Below, one piece after another: positions 32,701 to 39,820 of a stretch of DNA of 64,000 nt. This DNA is from Symsagittifera roscoffensis (Eukaryota; Xenacoelomorpha; Acoela; Convolutidae): the NCBI RefSeq assembly GCF_963678635.1, contig NC_087062.1, positions 76,998,349 through 77,062,348 of the forward strand. Direction: 5' to 3'. How positions within the stretch are numbered: position 1 is the stretch's first letter; each line of letters opens with the position of its first letter. Position numbers and translations under genes: made by a program. The notes under the pieces were generated by a model. That model made no database searches. It saw only the letters and a program-made list of their open reading frames with translations, and was not told where the DNA came from.

Positions 32701-34018
32701 CGTTAATTGAACTGCAGTGAGCAGGGGGTTAGTTAATTAATACAAATCGCAGTCCTATTCTTTATTTGAACGACTAATTGATATTTCCGCCATTTAGAGG
32801 CTACTCTGTCTTTGGTTATATTTATTTCCTAATTCAGTCTTATTATTGGAATTGTTGTTGCGATCGACTATTGATTGACAAGTGAGATACAGTCGGAAGA
32901 GCACAGATCACGGGGCAAGCAGCATAGTAAGATACAGAGAAGCCAACCACCAAATCAACCCTTTTGGGATTGTAAACAGTATTGGGAATCGGTTGCCCCA
33001 CTGACCCCAGTACTAAAGGGAACATATTGCGGCGGTGCGAAGGACGATAACGAGTGAGAAAGCCGGCCTAGAGATATTGTGAATTCCCCCACGTTTACAC
33101 CCTCCAAAAATTGAGATTTTGATTTCAATCGAAACGACGGCTTATGGGCACCACCCCTGTTTATGCGGCTATGCACGATTCTTTTCACAAAAGGTTTCGG
33201 CCCTGGAAAAAAACAAACGTTGACAAATTTTTGAAACTTTCACTTTTTCTCTCGCAAATGTACAAATTTGATTTCAGTCAAAAGAATGAGCTGTAGAAAG
33301 CTCCCCTGTATAGGCCCCCTACGTCAATATTTTTTTATACAAAAATTATTAACACTCGGAAAATTTTGATTTTTTTTTACCGTTTCTCGACTTTTCTCGA
33401 AAGTTACACCCCCAAATCTGAGATTTTGATTTAAATTGAATGGACGGTTTATGGAAAACTCTTCTGCCTTAGCGGTTAAAAGCAAATTTTTTTCTACTAA
33501 AATTTTTGACCCTAAGAAAAGTCAGTTTGGCCTTTTATCCCTAATCTGTGATTTTTGAATGCGATCGAAAGGAAGGCTTATTGATCGAACAGGTACCTCC
33601 AGCTTTAGTTGGGCCCCTAGTATCAACGAGTACTTATTTGATGTTTACTCTCTTGAAACGTGCTTATTTTTGCAGGGCTCGTCAATTCTGGCACGCTGGA
33701 AGCACAATAAAAGATTCGGTCTACCTTTTCGGAGGCTTCAAGCATGCCAATGTTCACTCGAGATACGAAGTGTCATCTAGCGAACTGATGAAGGTCTCAA
33801 TCACACCTAATACATTGCACTCTCTTGCAGCAGAGTCAATTGCCACCTTTATTGTCGCCAGTCACGAGAACTACGAAAATGACACTAGGTGGAATCTACT
33901 GAACGAGTTTCTGATGCCGAAAGATATTACTTTTATCCAGAAAACGGCAAAACGCCTATTTTACCTCAAGTGTCACAATGCAAAGCAAGCGTTCAGTACG
34001 CCACCCAGTTCAGCTTAA
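11573..34018 (+). CDS. KLHDC2: KLHDC2/KLHDC1-like kelch-repeat protein, three exons, 446 aa
   Basis: Coding exons are 11573-11770, 22846-23645 and 33676-34018 (198+800+343 nt, 446 aa plus stop), with junction phases 0 and 2 and GT..AG introns throughout. An in-frame TGA 12 nt before the ATG fixes the start unless there is an upstream exon. The protein is a kelch propeller: kelch motifs with paired glycines occur in exon 1 (V-F-G-G-F), exon 2 (F-G-G-Y-G, F-G-G-R) and exon 3 (L-F-G-G-F). Length and order match vertebrate KLHDC2 (about 406 aa), a CUL2 E3-ligase receptor that binds C-terminal diglycine degrons. The two arginines and the serine of that pocket appear kept as R250, R255 and S286. 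The C-terminal helix (S-L-A-A-E-S-I) sits where the Elongin-binding box is expected. KLHDC1 is the alternative orthologue. The introns are filled with mobile elements. Confidence 0.85.
12757..13251 (+). pseudogene. LINE reverse transcriptase core
   Basis: The longest surviving frame (164 codons). It shows the non-LTR RT signatures S-L-T-S-I-V-C-K-I-F-E-K, N-E-Q-F-G-F-L-P-G-R-S, motif A Y-L-D-F-K-K-S-F-D-S-V-P-H and G-I-P-Q-E-S-L-L-G-P (the usual Q-G-S-V changed). The frame breaks before F-A-D-D, which lies 35 nt on in another frame. This is typical of CR1/Jockey-clade RT; the exact clade is not certain. Confidence 0.9.
14190..14249 (+). repeat. 30-bp tandem duplication at a LINE 3' end
   Basis: Two adjacent 30-bp copies (14190-14219 and 14220-14249) differing at one base, each containing TATAGCGCGCGAACTGTTAA or its C variant. 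Confidence 0.95.
15160..15720 (+). pseudogene. LINE ORF1 fragment
   Basis: One frame (15219-15509) gives a basic protein with R-V-R-G-M-P-E-S and R-N-E-H-D-M-R-R. After a frameshift, N-K-F-H-R-R-Q-I-L-M-D-I-S-K-L-K-G and F-V-S-K-E-L-N-A-K-E-S-K follow (15500-15610). This matches the C-terminal nucleic-acid-binding part of CR1/L2-type ORF1 proteins as I know them. It probably belongs with the PHD-like cysteines upstream. Confidence 0.65.
18331..18430. repeat. 35-bp direct repeat with a TAAA-rich spacer
   Basis: Identical 35-bp segments at 18331-18365 and 18396-18430 flank a 30-bp AT-rich spacer with (AAAT)n, suggesting slippage or template switching. Confidence 0.9.
19229..20526 (-). mobile_element. 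hAT DNA transposon, internally deleted, with exact 8-bp target-site duplication
   Basis: A 1298-bp element bounded by CCTGACAA at 19221-19228 and again at 20527-20534, an exact 8-bp duplication as expected for hAT. The ends are inverted: CATGGTTGCAA at the left and, read inward, CAGGGTTGCAA at the right (10 of 11 match). Subterminal TTTAAAACATG-type motifs recur near both ends (19270-19290, 20450-20490). Inside, a minus-strand transposase remnant keeps only C-terminal parts, so the element is non-autonomous. It lies in kelch intron 1, antisense to the gene. Confidence 0.9.
19316..20340 (-). pseudogene. hAT transposase, C-terminal half, broken
   Basis: Read on the minus strand. A first fragment (20311-20105) with A-L-H-P-G-Y-S-P-P-N-R and G-N-L-L-D-S-V-Y resembles the middle (DUF659-like) region. 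A second (19997-19500) covers a helical region. After a frameshift near 19530, a third (19555-19316) ends in the hAT dimerisation signature S-S-A-G-L-E-R-M-F-S-T and L-R-N-R-L-G-M-E-K-L. The DNA-binding BED finger and the first catalytic aspartate are absent. Confidence 0.8.
20535..21150. other. Intron DNA with no recognised feature
   Basis: AT-rich, no long frame, no repeat recognised by eye. Confidence 0.5.
21150..21866. repeat. Diverged direct repeat pair (21157-21325 and 21700-21866)
   Basis: Both copies share AACACCCCTG, CGCATGTGGTGCG or a close variant, GCCAGGCTTTTGTGTTACTA, and GATAATTAGGTTTGATTTCG or its AATAATT variant. The first copy runs on into TATTACGCTCGCGATGAGCAAGCG, which is also the start of the repeat at 58065. 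The region between has an open frame (21301-21582) without recognisable content. Confidence 0.7.
21960..22740. repeat. Satellite family A array in kelch intron 1
   Basis: About four diverged units of 150-175 bp. Each has a TACAAAA..TATGGCCCTSG block, an AAAAGTCAAATTTTTTGACCG-like block, an AAACTACYYTCCCAAATC block and a block like TTGGTTTAATGGGTTGTG. The array ends with GCTTTAGCTGGGCCCC (22681-22696). The same units occur at 24000-24176, 33105-33625 and 58870-59760. Confidence 0.75.
22784..22824. repeat. Palindromic dispersed-repeat core (GCGAAGC..GCTTCG)
   Basis: TCGCAAGTGGTGCGAAGCTCC followed by GCTTCGTCTCTATG. The inner GCGAAGC/GCTTCG arms form a short hairpin. It lies directly upstream of kelch exon 2, about 20 bp before the acceptor. 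Other copies: 43411-43452, 46434-46472, 46941-46977, 53855-53895 and 59814-59854. Confidence 0.8.
22846..23645 (+). CDS. KLHDC2: Kelch gene exon 2
   Basis: 800 nt (266 codons plus 2 nt) holding most of the propeller. The acceptor is CGTTTCCAG|TCTCGA. The exon continues the exon 1 frame as S-R-Y-H-S-T-R-R-L-W-F-Y-D-V, so coding begins 60 nt before the TTG at 22906. The pocket-type residues are R250 (23395-23397), R255 (23410-23412) and S286 (23503-23505). The donor is TTGAA|GTAAGT, phase 2. Confidence 0.88.
23646..24176. other. Start of kelch intron 2, ending in a satellite family A fragment
   Basis: 23646-23990 has no feature that I recognise. 24000-24176 is satellite family A, and its last bases CCCTC (24172-24176) are the left copy of the LTR-element target site. 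Confidence 0.65.
24172..24176. repeat. Target-site duplication, left copy (CCCTC)
   Basis: CCCTC directly precedes the 5' LTR and recurs directly after the 3' LTR at 33100-33104. A 5-bp duplication fits Ty3/Gypsy, BEL and some retroviral integrases. Confidence 0.9.
24177..26532 (+). repeat. 5' LTR of the 8.9-kb element (2356 bp)
   Basis: TGTAGAATTGG..CACGTTTACA, TG..CA-bounded and nearly identical to 30742-33099. It has a run of 14 C at 24426-24439 (16 in the other copy), three TGACCT half-sites at 25113-25138, a CATATTAAATAAATTC segment (25466-25481) with an AATAAA, and GTTAGTTAGTTA-rich DNA near 26020-26130 with the inverted repeats GTTCTCGAGGAGAAC and GATCGTTGTTGAACGATC. Open frames inside (24975-25205 -, 26276-26458 -, 26308-26490 +) recur in the other LTR only because the LTRs are copies. 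At 2.36 kb it is unusually long, over a quarter of the element. Confidence 0.95.
25113..25148 (+). promoter_or_regulatory. Three TGACCT half-sites at 10-bp period in the LTR (two overlapping DR4)
   Basis: TGACCT at 25113, 25123 and 25133, each separated by 4 nt, then an inverted AGGTCG at 25143. TGACCT is the complement of the nuclear-receptor half-site AGGTCA, and a 4-nt spacer corresponds to a DR4 element. The same block is at 31680-31715 in the 3' LTR. A receptor-binding role is inferred only from sequence. Confidence 0.4.
26534..26548 (+). other. Primer-binding site of the 8.9-kb element
   Basis: TGGCGCTCCTGGGTG starts one nucleotide after the 5' LTR. It is identical to the site of the Gypsy element at 9153-9167 (minus strand), so both elements should use the same tRNA primer. 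Confidence 0.8.
26631..27434 (+). CDS. ORF1 of the 8.9-kb element: retropepsin-like module 1 and start of module 2
   Basis: 267 aa from the first ATG (26631, M-G-E-S-R-M); the frame is open upstream to a TTG at 26601. Residues about 41-150 form a retropepsin-like module: E-I-D-N-R-T-D-C-N-L-I-S at 54-65, where proteases have L-[ILV]-D-[TS]-G-A-x-x-x-L-I-S, then F-N-G-K-L-K-G, a V-G-F-G-S-F-E-G-I-F-M-L-I-V-V strand pair, and D-V-V-L-S in place of I-L-G. The catalytic-position Asp is kept, but the T-G is replaced. A Ser/Thr-rich linker follows. The last 15 residues (F-V-D-N-L-L-V-G-M-E-L-E-E-T) match the beginning of a second module that continues in ORF2. It could be a capsid/Gag substitute or an inhibitor or scaffold; the function is unknown. 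Confidence 0.8.
   Translation: MGESRMRQTMAPSKYPRVLTGEVGGEHFAPRSELAKKGRTFVWGSVCDEIVDIEIDNRTDCNLISEGLLEPLGCEDAVRRFNGKLKGTFNGKEQKVEALVYIRTRVGFGSFEGIFMLIVVSNRVLDSDVVLSAQELADCHKLFVSHKKRALCHEGNLMEPTPVVFEKLPKTSMITLDEETVGTKKKVSMWNGEESKKPSTGMDSERTTPVEPYSTTATHSRRSDNDDSSGSRMMLEAAEVPTEVNPKLHLIDGFVDNLLVGMELEET
27431..30148 (+). CDS. ORF2 of the 8.9-kb element: retropepsin-like modules 2 (rest), 3 and 4, acidic tail
   Basis: 905 aa starting at an ATG whose TGA-overlap (ATGA) ends ORF1. Module 2 remainder is residues 1-91, module 3 about 209-322, module 4 about 399-512. Module 4 is clearest: V-E-L-D-P-D-T-E-W-T-L-L-S, then I-E-V-V-G-R-A-S-I-V-L-Q-L-G, E-V-L-V-V-D-G-L-D-V-D-L-T-L-G-L-V-W, the classical retropepsin flap-to-C-terminus pattern with L-G kept. 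Modules recur every 190-210 residues and are followed by a similar linker start (x-V-x-F-E/R-x-x-C-P-R/G-R-P in modules 3 and 4). None has D-[TS]-G. Residues 515-830 look disordered, with an acidic run (D-D-D-E-L-S-F-D-E-D-E). The tail carries a twice-used motif Y-x-x-L-[IV]-D-R-W-K (about 838-847 and 892-900). No RT, integrase, membrane span or signal peptide is seen. Confidence 0.85.
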   Translation: MMNVCAFMILESSPQLQAFNGKIHECWDDQVSDVVVLGQAEVDVQIGAFTERLDVVVVAATEIEVGVVLSLKQLEGRHGMLLESPRGVLRIGREEAVQVITEDCEDMIPHHFEVVFDGDRNPEVPRATSKEKDKTKLAEPIHEGLGVLAEPVGKDGITSRLRSVETVPTARAETQCSGSVTSEGKIEDATEVNLNSGRRTRSVETRRRFVNAFANGVYMDTELDDEIMGNLMRLDAYQTLQPRPAILQFNGSLIGRCDGNVRDVEVLGLISVEIKLGRLKRTFPAVLLENHEMDTDMVLSARWMNECLGSFYDEQSKKFFTSSEPNSAVSFEWESCPRPQKIELAEESQTQLVDRKDGDEKPVVGRQVKESRVVAPKNARKEVSESTPVETDDRCWMPIRAFTSGYVNNRAAKVELDPDTEWTLLSYEAYRSIGSEMPLRQAGDILETKTGVSIEVVGRASIVLQLGQFNRRTEVLVVDGLDVDLTLGLVWYEQNEGFVFDMRNEVLKTGTKCSSPIQVSFRCPGRPRFRVRRGMDSGRVCAKAAATTDSCDTVPVYHEGAGPGTEMTEIRIGESAMVDEATERTDIEVSETSGQENECKGMSHGSLREGDLGNCEPDDNSMERVYPTEMGQNEKSVDEHSEENAAVIGEVTSGKTIEVGESTCGTGLFPRSFRILSRPITFLLSHANGMRGVLAMVGRGRREVTIAPGGNDEKTKGSSDGTDDDELSFDEDETADGFLRSGDNASAGGQMMIATVQRPDDNNMDELKTDWAEMCQEMTETTCEHRKSTKVWDERQNLLAGSRSEVSFRSFKRFRKNDDREWLGSRRKVGPRDVTAAYFHNLIDRWKKLSLFGEDEVDRSSAASEGEIPKQCWRPPDAMGESDNWTVPQQDYRHLVDRWKRQEER
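30149..30729. other. 3' untranslated part of the 8.9-kb element
   Basis: 581 nt between ORF2 and the polypurine tract, with no coding frame. It holds short inverted motifs (for example AGTTCAGTTCAGTGAG near 30190) but nothing that I can name. Confidence 0.6.
30730..30740 (+). other. Polypurine tract
   Basis: AGAAGGGAAGA ends one base before the 3' LTR, where plus-strand DNA synthesis is primed in LTR elements. Confidence 0.8.
30742..33099 (+). repeat. 3' LTR of the 8.9-kb element (2358 bp)
   Basis: Matches 24177-26532 except for about six substitutions (for example G/C near 25512/32081, T/A near 26483/33052) and a poly-C run two bases longer. CCCTC follows at 33100-33104. Confidence 0.95.
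33105..33625. repeat. Satellite family A array (target of the LTR insertion)
   Basis: Three or so units of the family seen at 21960 and 58870, ending with GCTTTAGTTGGGCCCC (33603-33618). It joins 24000-24176 across the LTR element: without the insertion the array would be continuous. Confidence 0.75.
33676..34018 (+). CDS. KLHDC2: Kelch gene exon 3 (C-terminus)
   Basis: The acceptor is TATTTTTGCAG|GGCTCG. The AA from exon 2 plus the first G completes a Lys codon, giving T-S-L-K-A-R-Q-F-W-H-A-G-S. The last kelch strand is S-V-Y-L-F-G-G-F-K-H-A-N-V-H, followed by the C-terminal helices. The stop is TAA at 34016-34018. Both the placement of W-H and the helical tail match KLHDC1/2. Confidence 0.88.
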
Positions 34019-34104
34019 AGCATTATTAATCTTTGCGCTGTCATATTTCTTATAATCTACCGGCAATATACAAGTATAAACTTGCGATTTTTAGTTATCC
34101 TAAA

Positions 34105-34110
34105 AATAAA
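34105..34110 (+). terminator. Possible poly(A) signal of the kelch gene
   Basis: AATAAA 87 nt after the stop codon. AT-rich context makes chance occurrence easy. Confidence 0.4.
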
Positions 34111-34930
34111 TGGATATGAATTTTGTTTCAGTTAGATATAGTTTTTAGAACCAAATACATTTTGTCCTAGATTCTTTTGTTGTCTAAAAACAAGGGCGGA
34201 TTTTATTGAGGTGAGGATGGACGAATTTAAAAAAATTTTGGTTTATAAATGTACTATCATAGACAATTTATGAAAATTGAGTTATAACGTGTTTTTTTTT
34301 GGTTTCGTTGTTCTTTTAAAGGTTTTGGACTTTCTGTTGGCTATGTTTTTATGTGCCATGGAAGCGCTACATGAATTTTCAAATGAGTTTTCAATAGCCT
34401 AATTAACCAATTTGCATAGAACGAAAGTTACTTGCACGCTTTCTCGCTCGAAATCAGATTAGAAAACAAGTTTCCGTTTTTCTCGACTCTTTTGCAAATT
34501 TTAGAATGTTTGAATCAGTGGCGGATTTTTGGGAATGGTGCTGGTAACTCACCTGAGGGATTTGACACCCTCACCATCCTAAGCTTACCCCCTTTGTTTC
34601 TTTCGTACGATTTCCATGGTTAAATGAGCAATCCTAAGGGTTTTTCTATGGCGCCAATAAATAATATTTTTGAGGGTCTCGAAACAATTAAGAAGCAAAA
34701 ATTTAAGTTCTGTATCAGTTTTAGTTATACCTTTGCTGTTTACCTTTTGTACGAAAATAATGCCTGTTAGAAGCATTATTATTGAAAGATTATAAATTTT
34801 GCATCATTATTGAAAGAATTTTTGCAAGCTTAAGCTATATCGCATGTTGACATGCTTAGAAGGTTTTTCAAATTTCCATTTAATGAATGCTAGGCCCATT
34901 GTAAGGTTTTAACCATGATGCCAGCATGAG
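34111..34930. other. Intergenic DNA, one repeat fragment
   Basis: Contains CAGTGGCGGATTTTTGGG at 34516-34533, similar in its start to the repeat at 48258, and nothing else that I recognise. Confidence 0.5.
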
Positions 34931-34939
34931 TGGTGAGGA

Positions 34940-36780
34940 GGACTAGTGTGTTTTTGGGTTTTTGCCATCCACATTTATATGTTCAGGATTCAGCTAGCGT
35001 TTCACTTGGCACATGTTTAGGAAGTCCCCAGGTTGACCTGTTTAAAGGCCATTACCTTGCAAGGATTAAATTGTTTACTCAAATCGAAGTTTTGAAATCT
35101 TTTGAAGCGCGAATGTTCAAACTCTACCTTGTTATCAACCCTATGGTGGTGTGCAGTCATGGTGAACTCAGGGATTGCACATCTTGTCTCGAAAAATATT
35201 TGCTCAAATCTTCTTGATTTCCCAGATATTTTTTGATTTCCCATTATCTATGTTTTTTTGATAGCTTTTTTTTTCAAAAAGTAACAAAACTGGAAAGTTT
35301 CAACTTTATGGTTGGATGTTGTCAAGGTACACTCAGGAGTCAGAGATATGTCGTTTTTTGTCGATTTTTTATTTAAAACTCAGTTTGAAAAAACACTTGC
35401 AAAGCCTGAAATTCTCTGCACTATCGTTTGGTACTGTCACGGTTTACTCATGGGTTGCAAATCTTGCCTCAAGTTTTTTTTTGCTCAATTTTTTTGGTTT
35501 TTGAGATATGGCGTTTTTTATGTTTTTTGCTCATTATTTTCAAAATTTTTTGTTCAGAATTTTTGAGTGTTAGAAATTTTTGACATTATAATTGAATGAT
35601 GTTGTGGTACACTGAGAAATTATAAATCTAACCTCAAAATTTTACTGCTCAAGTCCTTATGTTTTTCGAGATGTGGCGTTTTTGCATGATTTTTTCGAAT
35701 TTTTCTCAAAAACGTAGGTTTTAGAAAAAATAACAAAATTGGAAATTCTCAACCCTATGTTTGGGTGTTGTCGAAGTAAATTTAAGAGTTGCAATGATGG
35801 TCGTTGATTTTTACTGCTCAAATTGTTGGGTTTCAGAGGTAGGCAGTTTTTTTCTGTTTTTCTATATAAAACTAATATTTACAATAAATACTAAAAAACG
35901 TGAAGTTCTTTACAGGGTACACTCAAGCGTTGCAAATCTGGCCTCCAAAACTAACTGCTCAAATACTATTGGGTTCAGAGATCTGGCGTTTTTAAATTTT
36001 TGTTTTTCTTTTTTTCAATAAAGTGATCTTAAAATATAATCAGAATTTGAATTCTCAGTTAATTTTGGTTTCCGAGATTTGGCGTTTTCTGCTATTTTTT
36101 GAACCTATATTAGAAAGATACCAATCAAACTTGAATTTATAAGCTCTATTGTGGAGTGTTGTCAGGGTACACACTTGGGTTGCACATCTGCCATATTCTA
36201 AACAAACATCCCCGATCACAATCTTAAAACAACCGAGATATGGCGTCGTTTTTTTCTATGATTTGGTGGCGGTTTTTCATAAATGTTTTAGGTGTTAAAG
36301 AAAAATTAACACGTTTCAAGTTTTCAACCTCGTTTTATGCTGCTGTCAGGGTAATCTTAAGGGTTGCAAATTTGGTTTTAATTTTTATATTGTACTTGCC
36401 GAGATATGAAAGTATTTGAAAAAAAAATTGAAAAAAAAAACATTTGCATTCTGACTACCTTTAAGAGGTCCTCTTTTGTGTTGAAAATTCACTTACACTA
36501 TGCAATTAGGTATTTTTGGAGATAAACCGTGAAATACATTGCCTTATGGTGGGGGTGATGCCAGTGTACACACAAGAGTTGCAGTTCTGGCCGCTAAGTT
36601 TTACTGCTCTGACCGCTGAGATATGGCGTTTCATGATTTTTTAATGTACTTTGAATTTAAAAAAAAAATAACAAAGCTTGAAATTCTCAATTATGTGGTT
36701 GGGTATTTTTGGGGTACACTCAGATTTTGAAAATCTTGACTCTAAATTTTACTGCCCAATTTTTTTTCGCTTGCGAGTTG
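34940..36780. repeat. Satellite family B, decayed tandem array (about ten units)
   Basis: Units average about 175 bp and are marked by a block like TGTCAGGGTACACTCAGG, then GGGTTGCAAATCTGGCCTC, then ACTGCTCAAAT and GAGATATGGCGTTTTT. Marker blocks lie near 35320, 35437, 35600, 35765, 35912, 36165, 36345, 36555 and 36700. The same family forms the array at 59885-61310. Confidence 0.8.
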
Positions 36781-37577
36781 TGATTGAAAAAATCGAAAAA
36801 GCCGCTGTATGCTGTGGACATTGTTAAGGGGTCATTTTATGTTAATAATTCTAATACCTGATGTAGTTTCAGAGATATGACCTTTTTGGTGAACTAATAA
36901 CCTAAAAGTCGACTTTATGAATCATTCAATAAATGATAAAGATAATTTGATGAATGGGCTCACTTTAACTTTACGATTGCTTTAAAAAAATTTTGTATAC
37001 ATTTTGGAAAGTCTTTTCATGCTCAACAGTTTCATTAAGTGGCGAGTCATGTGAAAAATTTCGGTCTGTTCTTGATCGGCTTTAATGCCTTTTTTGTGTC
37101 ATTTAAGATGGGATTGTTTTGTGTGTGAGTTTCGTTACTAGCGAGCATCTGTCAGTGCCCAAAACGCAAAACTTTTGTCAAAAATTGAATTCTAAAAAGC
37201 CTCAGAACCTGCTGGTGAATGACTCGTGCTGAGTAACCGTGAGATAAAATTACAGCTAAGGGTTAATTCAAATTTAAATATATCCAAGAGCAATAAATTT
37301 TTGGCCAGTGTTCTCTGTGAAAATTTTTACGACTCCTGTTGGCTTATGACGCCTTTTGGCTTACGACTCATTCTGTTTTACACCCAATTTATTGGCAACA
37401 CAGCAATAGGCCTATTTATTTATTTTTTTAAAAACCAGAAAAAGATATCGTTTCAAAATGAGTTACTTGAGTCGTTTCAAAATGAGTTACTTGAGTCTAT
37501 TTTTTTTTGCGAATCTTTAGTTTTTGTGCGTCAGTTTTTTTGCTTCAGTTGGATTACCGAAATCTAAACAGGTCAAA
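36781..37577. other. Intergenic DNA without a recognised gene
   Basis: AT-rich. It contains a perfect 24-bp tandem duplication (TTTCAAAATGAGTTACTTGA core) at 37448-37495. The 113-codon frame at 37226-37567 has no recognisable domain. Confidence 0.5.
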
Positions 37578-37611
<34 letters not shown>

Positions 37612-37630
37612 GTACTACTACTACTACTAC
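37578..37630. repeat. (ACT)n microsatellite
   Basis: About 17 ACT units with one AGT interruption near 37611. It creates a poly-Leu open frame (37507-37707) that is not a gene. Confidence 0.98.
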
Positions 37631-37780
37631 AAATTACTAATGCGATCATTGTCCGTTTTCCCAATGTGGCGGGGTTGGGCATTCGGAAAGTTGGGCATTC
37701 TAAGTAGCATTCAAGGTATGATTGCAGGTTCATCGCACGTGCGGTGTAATTTACAAGGTGAGCTCTTGTAAGATAGCCAT

Positions 37781-37914
37781 AGCACAGTTGACCTTAAAAA
37801 GTTAACTTTTGTGTTACGCCTCTGGCTGGTTAACTAAAAAAAAGGATAAGCACAGTTGAACATAAAAAGTTAACTTTTGGGTTATACCTCTGGCTGATTA
37901 ACCAAAAAAATATA
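37781..37914. repeat. 68-bp tandem duplication
   Basis: Two diverged copies starting AGCACAGTTGA at 37781 and 37849, each with AAAAAGTTAACTTTTG and CTCTGGCTG. Confidence 0.85.
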
Positions 37915-37949
37915 ACACGACTTTCCTTGCTCTTCGATTAAGCCAGCCT

Positions 37950-39820
37950 GTGGATTTGAGGCCTAAAGTATTCAGGGTTTGTTTATTACAATAAATCTAG
38001 CGTTTTTAGGCCTTCTTGTCGGTCTTTTCTCTGGGACTGAAACATGATCGTCTGTTGATTTCAACGCATGGGCATTTTCTCTTTGGTGAACATGGCCAAA
38101 CCATTGTAGCCGCGACCGAATTTGTAGCCTGTCCAGATCATCAAGACCTGTCGTTTTAATTACTGCTCGTTGGTAACTGTCTTAAGTGACTCCTGTAATA
38201 TTACGCAGAGCTTTCTTATCAGATTTCGGAACAGTACATCAGAACTTAATGGAGACAAGCTTCTTAGATGTGACACCTTGTAATTAAGTCTATATCTTTA
38301 TTCAGCAGCAGAAGAGCAATATTCCGCCATTTCCTCCAGAAATCTGCACTTATGACCAATGATGCACGTATTGCGTCACTTTCAGCGGAAATCATAGCAC
38401 CCAGATAGCATAATTATTTAACAGTATCCAAGGTTTCAAATTGATTGACCCGTAGAATAGCATTATTTGAGCGATAATTGGAATGATTATTGCATCTTGG
38501 ACAAACAAAGTTAGCATTGTTTAGGTTTTTTTATTCAGACCACTGCATTTTTATGCACCCTTGATTACAGGAGTTGCAGCGTATTGAATTGGCTCCGACT
38601 CTCTTTGAATAACAACCGCATGGATATTTTCCGCTTTTTTGAGAAATTTACTTTTGACCAGAAATAAAATGCTTGGTCTTATCCACGTTAATTGTTAAAC
38701 CGCGTTTTTGAAATATATCTTTATTTAAAAATAGACTGGGATTCCGTTTCAGCGGATATCACGAGGTCATCTGCATATAGCTGATCCCATGTTAACATGG
38801 AACGACAGTATCGCGTAGTCTCTTCCATTACCATTGTAAATAAAAATGGGCCAAGTGCCGATCCTTGATGCACGCCGACTTAATTTTCGAATTAATCACT
38901 GCTACCTTGGGGCCGGCGAACACTTGTTTTAGACTCGGTGTACAAACATATTATTAGTCGTACCACTTTTTTTCGGAAGTCTGTTGCCTCAGGGTCCATG
39001 GGATCAATTCCCTAGGAACGCGGTCGAAATTTTTTTTTGTGTTCAACGAATATGTGATGCAGGGTTTTTTTCGTTTCCACAAATAGTTCCTTCAATTGTC
39101 TAAAAAAACGGCATCGGTCTGCAACCCATAAAGCCAAATTGCTTGTCATCTCTTTACATCAATAGTCTCAGACGTTTTCCTAGAATTTTGTCGAAAGTTT
39201 TACAAGCGTGTTCCAGCAATCGGATGCCTCTGTAGGATCCACATTCTAACGGATCGCCTTTTCCTTTGTAAAAAGTAACAGTTTCACTTTCGCTGCAGTT
39301 GCAGGTGATTAGAGCAGAGTCCCAGGCTTCCTTGAGTACTTCTTAACGTCAGCAAATCTACAATCACCGAAGTTAGCCCTGTTGGCCCTGAGGTTTTCTT
39401 TTTTCATCTCTCTCAGTGCAAGTGGCTTTTCCTGGATAGTAAATTCCTCCAATGGGCAGCCACTGGGGGCATATCTTCAAACGGTTTTGTTTCATTTAAA
39501 AGATTGGAGAAGTAGCTTTGCCACTGCAAGAGAACATCTTGGTCAAAAGGAGTTTCCTTCACATTGATGAATTTCGCTCCAACCACATCCTTCTGCTCAT
39601 TTTTCTCTGCTTGGCAAGACGGAACATTTTCTGTCGTGTCTCGGTTTTTGAGAGATCTTGAAACCATTTCGGACTTGATTCTTTTTAGCCTCAGCAAGTA
39701 GCTGTTTCACGACTGTGTTCTGCCTCCGATATATCACCCGATCTTCTTAATTTTCAGACCGCTGCCACTTTTTGAACAACTTTTTTTAAAACTCCTAGCC
39801 TATTTTTTCCTTCCACCGCC
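37950..39820 (-). mobile_element. Decayed RTE-type LINE reverse transcriptase
   Basis: Read on the minus strand, fragments appear in the order of an RTE-clade ORF: the linker W-Q-S-Y-F-S-N-L-L-N-E-T (39697-39413), F-Y-K-G-K-G-D-P-L-E-C-G-S-Y-R-G-I-R-L-L-E-H-A-C-K (about 39280-39190), Q-F-G-F-M-G-C-R (about 39130), G-V-H-Q-G-S-A-L-G-P-F-L-F (about 38870), the catalytic Y-A-D-D (38766-38777), and the C-terminal W-F-G-H-V (about 38100). Frames are broken throughout. The clade assignment rests on the K-G-K-G-D and V-H-Q-G-S motifs. Confidence 0.85.

Larger units (their letters stand above)
24177..33099 (+). mobile_element. Young 8.9-kb LTR element encoding tandem retropepsin-like modules, no RT
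   Basis: Complete LTR-retrotransposon anatomy: 5' LTR 24177-26532, PBS 26534-26548, ORF1 26631-27434, ORF2 27431-30148, polypurine tract 30730-30740, 3' LTR 30742-33099, flanked by CCCTC (24172-24176 and 33100-33104). The LTRs differ at about six single bases plus two in a poly-C run, so the insertion is recent. The internal region is only 4.2 kb and has no RT, RNase H, integrase or Gag-like zinc knuckle that I can detect, so mobility must be in trans. The target was a satellite family A unit in kelch intron 2; orientation is the same as the gene. The 15-nt PBS is shared with the Gypsy element at 1-9499. Confidence 0.93.

Noticed and set aside
37507-37707. Poly-Leu protein
   Set aside because: Translation of the (ACT)n microsatellite.
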